Positions 1 through 6,271 of a stretch of DNA of 26,942 nt are shown here, piece after piece. The notes beneath the pieces are model-generated. The model worked only from the letters and a program-made list of their open reading frames with translations. It was not told where the DNA came from and ran no database searches. Source of the DNA: Oscillospiraceae bacterium (GTDB lineage: Bacteria; Bacillota; Clostridia; Oscillospirales; Acutalibacteraceae). A program made the position numbers and the translations under genes. The stretch lies in the NCBI GenBank assembly GCA_031270785.1, contig JAISWM010000117.1:1-26942 (forward strand). The letters are read 5' to 3'. Numbering within the stretch: position 1 is the stretch's first letter; each line of letters opens with the position of its first letter.

Positions 1-97
1 GGTTTAGAAGATTGTCAAAAGATTATGAAATTAGCACGTCATCTGAAGAAAACATGATTATGATAGCTCATTCAAATGTTTTACTTCGCCGATTATG

Positions 98-916
98 TTA
101 TTGAGGATAGGTTCTTAATGGAATTAGTGGATGGATTTTTTGTAATTTATCCATAAATTTACTTATTTTGCTATCAATTTTATCTAAGGTCGGTGTAGTA
201 AGGGTAACATAACCATACATGTCTATACCAAAATCTATGAATTTTTTGAAATGCTCAAATTGAAAATCAAAATATTCATTTGCAAGACCAGAATTAAAAG
301 AAAAACTTTCTTCATCAAAACCTTTGAAACAACCGACTTGACCGTAACCTTTATATTCCTTTATAAAATTCAAATCACTTTTTGATAGGAGAGAAAAGAA
401 AAAATCAGTTGTTAAACTATTATCAGACCATAAAAATACATTTTTTAAATTTCTTTTCTTTATAGCTTTCATCATGTAGACTATCCATTCTGGTGCAAGT
501 TCAGGATTCCCTCCAGACAAATCAATCATAGGAGCTTTTAATTTCTCGTTTTCATACAGGTCAAGCATATCATCCGCTGAAAACCATCTTGAAGTAGCCT
601 TATTAGCACATCTTAGGATTTCAGGAACAAAGCAATACCAACACTTCAAATTACATATCGCAATTTGAAAAACTTGTGCAATAAGTTTATCTGCCGAATC
701 TAATGACAAATATTTTAAAGCAGGTTCTATTGGCAAAGGATCAGGAATCCAGTCATCAGCTACAAACTTATTAAAGTGCCTTATTCTGCCAAAGCCGTTA
801 CAGTTCGCTGGTAGAGTCATATCTTGCTCTTGTTCACTATCTTCAATTTTTGAAAGCAAAATTTTCTGTTCCTCAGGTTTTATAACTAAATTTCTAAAAT
901 TTTTAAAACTATTCAT
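98..916 (-). CDS. Radical SAM domain protein
   Basis: A 272-residue protein with the radical SAM cluster motif CNLKCWYC (CX3CX2C) at about residues 88-95, followed by a glycine-rich DLSGGNPEL segment at about 132-140 that fits the SAM-binding GGE-type loop. Enzymes of this family bind a [4Fe-4S] cluster and cleave S-adenosylmethionine to a 5'-deoxyadenosyl radical; the substrate cannot be told from sequence. The start is supported by a GAGGAGAG ribosome site just upstream. It lies about 50 bp downstream of metK on the same strand with no terminator seen between them, so the two are probably co-transcribed, which fits a SAM-consuming enzyme. The C-terminus may be shortened: after the stop at 98-100 a shifted frame stays open to about 58 (NNIIGEVKHLNEL), so a late frameshift is possible. 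No SPASM-type cysteine cluster is seen. Confidence 0.8.
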   Translation of the reverse strand: MNSFKNFRNLVIKPEEQKILLSKIEDSEQEQDMTLPANCNGFGRIRHFNKFVADDWIPDPLPIEPALKYLSLDSADKLIAQVFQIAICNLKCWYCFVPEILRCANKATSRWFSADDMLDLYENEKLKAPMIDLSGGNPELAPEWIVYMMKAIKKRNLKNVFLWSDNSLTTDFFFSLLSKSDLNFIKEYKGYGQVGCFKGFDEESFSFNSGLANEYFDFQFEHFKKFIDFGIDMYGYVTLTTPTLDKIDSKISKFMDKLQKIHPLIPLRTYPQ

Positions 917-966
917 ATTCTCTCCTCAAAACAATAAAATTTATGTATGCCTTTATTATTTAAACA

Positions 967-2151
967 TTATTCCCTCTTCAAGGCATTTATCAATTCTTGT
1001 AATTTATCTGTTTTCTCCCATGCAACATCAAGCTCTTCTCTCCCTATATGCCCATAAGCAGCAAGTTTTTGATAAATAGGTTTTTTTAGATTCAAATTTT
1101 CGATTATTACAGATGGACGTAAATCAAAAACTTTTAAAACGACTTTTTCAAGTTTTTCATTGGGATACTCTGAAGTGCCGAAAGTTTCAATCATAACTGA
1201 AACAGGATGTGCAACACCTATAGCATAGGCTATTTGTACTTCACATTTTTTTGCCAATCCGGCTGCAACAATATTTTTTGCAACCCATCTTGCAGCATAT
1301 GCACCGGAGCGATCAACTTTTGTTGGATCTTTGCCCGAAAAAGCTCCACCGCCATGACGAGAATAGCCTCCATATGTATCAACAATAACTTTTCTTCCTG
1401 TTAGACCGCTATCACCAACAGGCCCGCCTATAACAAATCTTCCTGTTGGATTCACGAAAATTTTAGTGTTGCTGTCAATCATATTTTCAGGAATTGACGG
1501 TTTTATAATTTCATTAATGAGGTCTTCTCGAATTGTTTCTAAAGTTACATATTCTGCATGTTGAGTTGAGATAACCACAGTATCAATCCGTTTTGGAACT
1601 CCATTCTCATATTCAACTGTAACTTGAGTTTTGCCGTCTGGTCTTAAGTAGTCAAGGATTTTTCCTTTTCGAACATACGTAAGTCTTTTTGCTAATTTAT
1701 GTGCCAAAGAAATTGGAAGTGGCATAAGTTCTGGTGTTTCATCGCAAGCAAAACCGAACATCATTCCTTGATCTCCTGCGCCGATTTGATTTTCAATTTC
1801 ACTTTTTCCGATTTTAGATTCCAAAGACTTATTGACGCCCATTGCAATATCTGAAGACTGTGCGTGAATCGATGTTATTATGCCACAAGTATTGCCATCA
1901 AAACCTGCGGACGGATTATCATAGCCAATTCCTTTTACTACTTGCCTAGCAGTACTTGCAACATCAACATAACACGATGTAGAAATTTCACCCATAATGT
2001 GAATTAAGCCCGTGGTTGCAGTAACTTCACAGGCAACGTGCGCGTTTGGGTCTTTTTTTAATATTTCGTCTAAAATAGCATCTGAAATTTGATCACAAAG
2101 CTTGTCTGGATGTCCTTCTGTTACTGATTCTGAGGTGAAAAAATTATTAAT
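967..2151 (-). CDS. metK: S-adenosylmethionine synthetase (methionine adenosyltransferase), no canonical start codon
   Basis: Makes S-adenosylmethionine from methionine and ATP in the cytoplasm. Family hallmarks are present in order: FTSESVTEGHPDK near the N-terminus, the ATP-binding GAGDQG hexapeptide, DPTKVDRSGAYAAR beside the P-loop GGGAFSGKD, and a C-terminal YGHIGREE segment. The reading frame is continuous upstream of the first in-frame ATG (1995), through the essential GHPDK region to about 2160, so a start at 1995 would lose about 50 conserved residues. No ATG, GTG or TTG exists in the needed stretch. An AAAAGGA ribosome site (2161-2167) sits 9 nt before an ATT at 2149-2151, which would give MNNFFTSES, the usual family beginning. 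I therefore place the start at ATT (about 394 residues, normal length). Alternatives are CTG at 2158-2160 or an inactivated start. Confidence 0.9.
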   Translation of the reverse strand: MNNFFTSESVTEGHPDKLCDQISDAILDEILKKDPNAHVACEVTATTGLIHIMGEISTSCYVDVASTARQVVKGIGYDNPSAGFDGNTCGIITSIHAQSSDIAMGVNKSLESKIGKSEIENQIGAGDQGMMFGFACDETPELMPLPISLAHKLAKRLTYVRKGKILDYLRPDGKTQVTVEYENGVPKRIDTVVISTQHAEYVTLETIREDLINEIIKPSIPENMIDSNTKIFVNPTGRFVIGGPVGDSGLTGRKVIVDTYGGYSRHGGGAFSGKDPTKVDRSGAYAARWVAKNIVAAGLAKKCEVQIAYAIGVAHPVSVMIETFGTSEYPNEKLEKVVLKVFDLRPSVIIENLNLKKPIYQKLAAYGHIGREELDVAWEKTDKLQELINALKRE

Positions 2152-2180
2152 TTCAAACAGTCCTTTTAAAAAAACATTTA

Positions 2181-2209
2181 ATGATACTGCAAAACTTATT
2201 GCGTGTCAA
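2181..2209 (-). promoter_or_regulatory. Sigma-70-type promoter for metK
   Basis: On the minus strand a perfect -35 TTGACA (2204-2209), a 17-bp spacer and a -10 TATCAT (2181-2186) point at metK. The predicted transcript begins near 2174, giving a leader of only about 20 nt before the ATT start. That leaves no room for a SAM riboswitch. Spacing and -35 match are seen directly; activity is inferred. Confidence 0.65.
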
Positions 2210-2750
2210 TTACTATTATTGCACAAATACTAAATTTTTTCAACCTTATTCGACCTATTTTTCAGAGCTTTGTTTTTTATAAAAACATAAAATTTTCGAA
2301 CCCACATTTCTTCGACAAAGTTCACAGAGTTGGCACTGTATACTGAACTTGGGTGCGCAAAATTTACTTGAGAAAAGAAGGGTGAAATCTATGTTGCAAG
2401 GATGTGACTGACATATGGAATATTTTCGCTAGGCATACATATCTATTATGTAGCAGCTATCAGTCCAAAAACAATTATATAATCAAATGTAACAATCTGT
2501 CGAAATCGGGAAATAAGTCGACAGTTGTGTTTAGCTTATGTTTTGTAAGCCCAATTTTTAAAAATAAAATAAACAATATATCGAACTCTGTTGAGAAATG
2601 TAATTTCTTGGCAGGGTTCTTCTTATTGCCTGCTTTAGATTTTTAAGCAAACATCCCGATTTTAATAGGTTACAAAATTTCGGATCAGGCAATAAAATCG
2701 TGCCGCCAAAATAAAGGATTTTATAAAAAACATAGGCGTATGTGTTACAT
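2210..2750. other. Gene-free boundary between host metK and the prophage remnant
   Basis: About 540 bases hold no convincing gene. The short open frames here lack family motifs, and their composition is not gene-like. A tiny frame with a good ribosome site (GGTGAAATCTATG at about 2391) encodes only six residues. No tRNA, integrase or attachment duplication could be recognised, although this is where the left phage end and lysogeny module would be expected. Confidence 0.5.
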
Positions 2751-2811
2751 AAAGACACTTTTGTAAAGCCTTTTCCGCCAATGGAGAGGTTTTTTACATA
2801 TGAGTGTCTTT
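2751..2811. repeat. Long imperfect hairpin before the prophage sigma-like gene
   Basis: The outer arms AAAGACACT (2751-2759) and AGTGTCTTT (2803-2811) are perfect complements. Inside them TTGTAAAGCC...TTTTCC pairs imperfectly with GGAGAGG...TTTTTTACA around a GCCAAT loop, making a 61-nt stem-loop followed by a T-rich tract. It could be a terminator at the left prophage edge, a leader structure for the gene at 2899, or a small inserted element. I cannot decide among these from sequence. Confidence 0.5.
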
Positions 2812-2898
2812 TTATATTTTATAAAACCAAAAGCAAGAAGTCCGACTTTTTCCTTCAATTTTTCAAACACAAATTTTTGAAATTTTGGAGGAAACGCA

Positions 2899-3306
2899 AT
2901 GAAAGTTAAATATACATCGGTTACAGGAACTACAGTATCTGTAAAAGTTGATAAGGAATTATACGACGTTATTTTTGAGTTCGATGAAGAGTGGCGCAAA
3001 AGTGATCGCAGAGAAAGCAGCGATGAACGGCATAGCAGATTTGAAGAGGTTAACGACAAATCTGAATTTTTAGAAGATACGAAAAGTTTAGATGTTGACG
3101 AACAAGTTTTTAAAAAATTTAGCAAGGACAAGCTGTATGCTGCAATTTCTAAACTGAAACCTGCAGAACAGGCGCTTTTGCATGAATTATATTTGAGAAA
3201 AAATCCAATTAGCCAAACAGAACTTGCAAAAATTCAAAATATCAGTGTTGGAAGTGTCAAGATGAAATTTCAACGCATTAAATCAAAATTAAAGAAACTG
3301 CTTTAA
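2899..3306 (+). CDS. Phage sigma-70 region 4-like transcription regulator
   Basis: A 135-residue, highly charged protein. The last ~55 residues read as sigma region 4: a KLKPAEQALLHELYL helix, then a helix-turn-helix with SQTELAKIQNISVGSVK and a basic tail RIKSKLKKLL. Region 4 contacts -35 elements in sigma factors, and stand-alone versions regulate transcription in phages of Clostridia. The N-terminal part is acidic and shows no sigma region 2, so it is probably a regulator rather than a full sigma factor. The ribosome site TTTTGGAGGAAACGCA before the ATG is strong. It is a single-gene unit, closed by a terminator a few bases downstream. It may control the early genes; its targets are unknown. 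Confidence 0.75.
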   Translation: MKVKYTSVTGTTVSVKVDKELYDVIFEFDEEWRKSDRRESSDERHSRFEEVNDKSEFLEDTKSLDVDEQVFKKFSKDKLYAAISKLKPAEQALLHELYLRKNPISQTELAKIQNISVGSVKMKFQRIKSKLKKLL

Positions 3307-3314
3307 ACCCCGAT

Positions 3315-3365
3315 CCCGTCTGCCTTTCGAGGTAGACGGGAAAATTATTTTAAAATTTTTTTCAA
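3315..3365 (+). terminator. Rho-independent terminator after the sigma-like gene
   Basis: Arms CCCGTCTGCC (3315-3324) and GGTAGACGGG (3331-3340) form a near-perfect 10-bp stem with a TTTCGA loop, followed by an A/T-rich tract including T6. It lies immediately after the stop at 3306. Confidence 0.85.
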
Positions 3366-3388
3366 AAAAATCGTTACCTTTTGCTTCT

Positions 3389-3432
3389 CCCACCGGTATA
3401 TAGAGACCTTTTTTCGAAGTCTCGGAAGTGGG
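3389..3432 (+). promoter_or_regulatory. Leader hairpin overlapping a ribosome site
   Basis: CCCAC (3389-3393) pairs with GTGGG (3428-3432), and inside AGAGAC pairs with GTCTC across a T/A-rich loop. The right arm contains most of the GGGGTG ribosome site of the gene starting at 3443, so folding could limit its translation. The pairing is visible; the regulatory role is inferred. Confidence 0.4.
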
Positions 3433-3442
3433 GTGAAAAAAC

Positions 3443-3655
3443 ATGAAACATCAAATGAAAATTATGGTCGCAAGACCAAACGAAACTCCTATCAGCATAG
3501 CAGAGTTCAAAAAACTATCAAGGTTCGAACAAATGTTTGGCAGATGGTTCGGCAAAACTCAAAGACTCATGGTTATCGTTCCTGAGGACAGCGTTAAGGA
3601 AATCAAAATCAAAGAGGTGAAACCCAAAAATGCAAGTAAAAATCAAACCCTATGA
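3443..3655 (+). CDS. Small conserved-type phage protein, function unknown
   Basis: A 70-residue basic protein (MKHQMKIMVARPNETP start) with a GGGGTG ribosome site. It has no motif I recognise, no membrane segment and no cysteine cluster. The middle reads FEQMFGRWFGKTQRLMVIVPED, amphipathic rather than transmembrane. Its last 26 bases overlap the start of the SNF2-type helicase gene in another frame, so the two are translationally linked and this opens the early replication operon. It is probably a small accessory or antirestriction-type early protein, but that is only positional inference. Confidence 0.6.
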   Translation: MKHQMKIMVARPNETPISIAEFKKLSRFEQMFGRWFGKTQRLMVIVPEDSVKEIKIKEVKPKNASKNQTL

Positions 3656-5063
3656 ACATCAGCAAAGAGCCTTTGATTTTGTTTTAGAAACTTTTAAAAA
3701 ATCAAGTGGTGTGGCTATTTTAGCTGACATGGGCGTAGGAAAAAGCCTAATAACTGTCGCAGTTGTGGGGCATTTAGCCGAGCAAAACAAAATTCGAAAA
3801 ATGCTAATTGTTGCTCCTTTGTCAGTTTGCGGTGTTTGGAAAGAAGAGTTTTCAAAGTTCGCAAATTTCGACTACCACTTAAGAATTTTGAAAGGTAGTA
3901 CAAATAAAAAATCTGAGACTCTTAGATCTTTTCATGGAGAAGAACTCCAAATTGCAGTTGTGAATTATGAATCTGTTTGGCGTTTAGAGCGGCAAATTAA
4001 AAGTTGGAATCCTGACCTTATTGTTTGCGATGAGTCACACAAAATTAAGTCTCATAAAATCACTGCTTCGAAATCGTTACACAAGCTCGCTTTAAACACA
4101 AATTATAAGCTGATTTTAACCGGCACAATGATTACCAATAAAGCTCTGGATTGCTTTTCTCAGTACAAATTCTTAAACCCTTCTATTTTCGGAAACAGCT
4201 TTTATTCTTTCAGGAACCGCTATTTCGATATGGTCGGTTATGGCGGGTACACTCCGGTGCTTAAAAAAACCATGGAACCGGAACTCAAAGAAAAAATTCA
4301 CAGTATTGCGTTCAGAGCAACAAAAGCAGAGTGCCTTGATTTGCCTGAAACGCAAGAAATTAACAGATTTATTGAGTTAGAGCCGTCTGCGATAGAAATT
4401 TATAAAAATCTTGTAAAAGACAGTTTCGCAGAACTTTCCAAAGGTGAGGTCACAACTACAAATGTTTTAACAAAAATTCTCAGACTCTCTCAGCTTACGG
4501 GTGGATTTATCGGAAACGATGACGGCACAGCGGTTCAGATAAGCACGGCAAAGTTGCAGGCTTTAGAGGATATTATCGAATCCGTTTTAGAAAGTGCCGG
4601 AAGCTCCGGTGGCAGCAAAAAACTCGTAGTAATCGCAAAATTTATTCCTGAAATTAAGGCAATTTGTAAATTGCTTGAAAAGAAAAAAGTCCGGTTCTCT
4701 CTGATTTCGGGCGAAGTGAAAAATCGTGCAGAAGAAATCGAAAAGTTTCAAAACGACCCTGAAGTTAAAGTTTTTGTGGGACAAATTGCAACTGCGGGAC
4801 TCGGCATTACTCTCACAGTTGCAAGCACAATGGTGTTTTATTCTCTCGATTATTCTATGAGCAACTTTGAACAATGCAAAGCTCGAATCCACCGAGCAGG
4901 GCAAAAAGAAAACTGTACTTATATTTATCTTATTGCAAAAGGCACTGTTGACGAAAAAGTTTTAAAGGCACTGGGCAGCAAATTGAATTTAGCAAAATCC
5001 CTTATTGACGACTACTTGCGAGGCAAAAATCCATTTCAAAACGAGGGCGGTGAAAACACATGA
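3630..5063 (+). CDS. Phage SNF2-type DEAD/DEAH-box helicase
   Basis: A 477-residue superfamily 2 ATPase. Motif I is ADMGVGKS (about residues 32-39), motif II DESHK (about 133), motif III LTGT (about 162), and the second RecA lobe carries the motif V region VGQIATAGLGITLT and motif VI CKARIHRAGQ (about 415-424). The Q-like N-terminus KIKPYEHQQRAFDF is also typical. SNF2-type enzymes use ATP to translocate on duplex DNA; short phage versions sit in replication modules and probably remodel DNA or displace proteins. The ribosome site is GAGGTG. It overlaps the gene before by 26 bp and the next gene by 4 bp (ATGA), so this is a tight operon. All helicase motifs are intact. Confidence 0.93.
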   Translation: MQVKIKPYEHQQRAFDFVLETFKKSSGVAILADMGVGKSLITVAVVGHLAEQNKIRKMLIVAPLSVCGVWKEEFSKFANFDYHLRILKGSTNKKSETLRSFHGEELQIAVVNYESVWRLERQIKSWNPDLIVCDESHKIKSHKITASKSLHKLALNTNYKLILTGTMITNKALDCFSQYKFLNPSIFGNSFYSFRNRYFDMVGYGGYTPVLKKTMEPELKEKIHSIAFRATKAECLDLPETQEINRFIELEPSAIEIYKNLVKDSFAELSKGEVTTTNVLTKILRLSQLTGGFIGNDDGTAVQISTAKLQALEDIIESVLESAGSSGGSKKLVVIAKFIPEIKAICKLLEKKKVRFSLISGEVKNRAEEIEKFQNDPEVKVFVGQIATAGLGITLTVASTMVFYSLDYSMSNFEQCKARIHRAGQKENCTYIYLIAKGTVDEKVLKALGSKLNLAKSLIDDYLRGKNPFQNEGGENT

Positions 5064-5503
5064 ATGAAAACGTAATGTTTGACCTTTCAGATAAGTTGAG
5101 GTCTTTGAAAGATGAGAAAACAGAAATAGATCAAAAATTAGAAAAAGTAAAAAAACAAATTTCTACAGTTGAATCGCAGCTTTTAAAACTTATGACAGAA
5201 GCAGAAATACCGAGTTTTACAAGGCAAGGCAGAATTTTCAGTATCAGTATAAGCCCAAAAGCTTCAGCAATTGCAGGCTTGAAAGATGAACTTCATAAAA
5301 CTCTAAAAGCACAAGGCTACGGAAGTTTAGCGAAAGAAGCAGTTAATCCGCAATCTTTGTCATCTTTCGTAAAAGAACAAATAGCAGAGAACAACGACAA
5401 ACTGCCAAGTTGGCTTGAGGGTCTTGTAAATATTTATGAAAAAACGTCTATCGGCGTTAGAAAATCTACCGGAAAGTCATGCACAACAAATCTTAAAAAA
5501 TAA
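5060..5503 (+). CDS. Coiled-coil phage early protein, function unknown
   Basis: A 147-residue protein. Residues 5-45 are a charged heptad-like helix (LRSLKDEKTEIDQKLEKVKK) predicted to form a coiled coil, followed by a small beta-rich stretch (IPSFTRQGRIFSISIS) and a lysine-rich C-terminus. Similar proteins sit between the helicase and the polymerase genes of Clostridia phages, and some resemble phage gp157/gp33-type early proteins, but I cannot assign a family with confidence. The start overlaps the helicase stop by ATGA, with GGCGGTG upstream as ribosome site. Confidence 0.65.
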   Translation: MNENVMFDLSDKLRSLKDEKTEIDQKLEKVKKQISTVESQLLKLMTEAEIPSFTRQGRIFSISISPKASAIAGLKDELHKTLKAQGYGSLAKEAVNPQSLSSFVKEQIAENNDKLPSWLEGLVNIYEKTSIGVRKSTGKSCTTNLKK

Positions 5504-5522
5504 AACTAAGGAGACGATTATT

Positions 5523-5843
5523 ATGTCAGATAACAAAAATTTAGTGGTCAAGAATCAAGGATTCTCAGTAAACCTTTCAAACGAAATCTTCGAGGAAATA
5601 GCAAATTTAAATGGCGGTTTAGAAAGAGTAAAAATCCCGGCAGGTGGCGGCGGAGCTTTTGAGTTTCCAAATCTCGAAAATGCAGAGGACACAGTTTCAA
5701 TTAAAGGATTTTCAGCAGTAATTTTATTTCATCATCCGGTATCGACTTATTACAAAGAAAAATATAACGGAAGCATTGTATCGCCGGATTGTATGAGTTT
5801 TGATTCGAATGTCGGCACAACGATGGATACCCAGGGCTTGTAA
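5523..5843 (+). pseudogene. Phage early protein truncated by a deletion that fuses it to polA
   Basis: The chosen start is ATG 5523 behind AAGGAG, because longer starts lack a ribosome site and overlap the preceding gene. The protein (106 residues) has a conserved-looking core VKIPAGGGGAFEFP, FSAVILFHHP and SPDCMSFDSN, seen in a phage protein family whose function is unknown to me; intact relatives usually continue with cysteine-containing sequence. Here the frame ends abruptly within about 10 codons of the point where DNA polymerase sequence begins in another frame. The natural C-terminus is therefore lost in a deletion that also took the genes normally between it and polA. Confidence 0.65.
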
Positions 5844-6271
5844 CTTGGCAGCACGAAACTATCGCAAATGCAAAGCACAGCGGTTTTGTTGAAACTTACC
5901 TTGGACGGCGCAGGTTTTTACCAAATATTAATTCTTTCGACTGGACTTTAAAAAAATTTTCAGAAAGGTGTGCTTTAAATACGCCAATCCAAGGCACTGC
6001 AGCCGAAATTTTAAAACTGGCAATCGTTAGGATTTTAAACGGTTTAAATGAGAGACCGTGGCTGAAACCTTTGCTGCAAATTCACGATGAACTGGTGTTT
6101 GAAATTCTTGAAAACAGGCTAAATGAAGCTGTTAATTTTATAAAAAAATGTATGGAAGAAAAGCCGTTTGATGAACTGGGGGCGACTTTCGCCTTTGACG
6201 TTCCAATTGTTGTCGAGGCTTCGTATGGCCGTAATTTCGGAAATTTAAAAGTGTGGGAGGCTGATTTATGA
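5825..6271 (+). pseudogene. C-terminal fragment of phage family A DNA polymerase
   Basis: Starting in the frame of ATC 5861, the sequence reads YPGLVTWQHETIANA, then YLGRRRFLPNI, NTPIQGTAAEILKLA and QIHDELVFE. These are the fingers/palm region and motif C (HDE) of family A polymerases. Only the last ~149 of about 640-660 residues remain, without the exonuclease domain or motif A, and no proper start codon, so it cannot be functional. An ATG at 6071 would encode just 66 residues. The upstream end abuts the preceding gene at about 5812-5832, marking the deletion junction. Its stop overlaps the next ATG by 4 bp, as in intact relatives. Confidence 0.92.

Noticed and set aside
2160..2350. SAM riboswitch upstream of metK
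   Set aside because: The promoter lies only ~30-60 bp before the coding region, and no SAM-I/II-like conserved core or terminator pair is seen.
2404..2758. Open frames on both strands in the host-prophage gap
   Set aside because: No ribosome site, no family motif, low-complexity residue content and mutual overlap; most likely chance.
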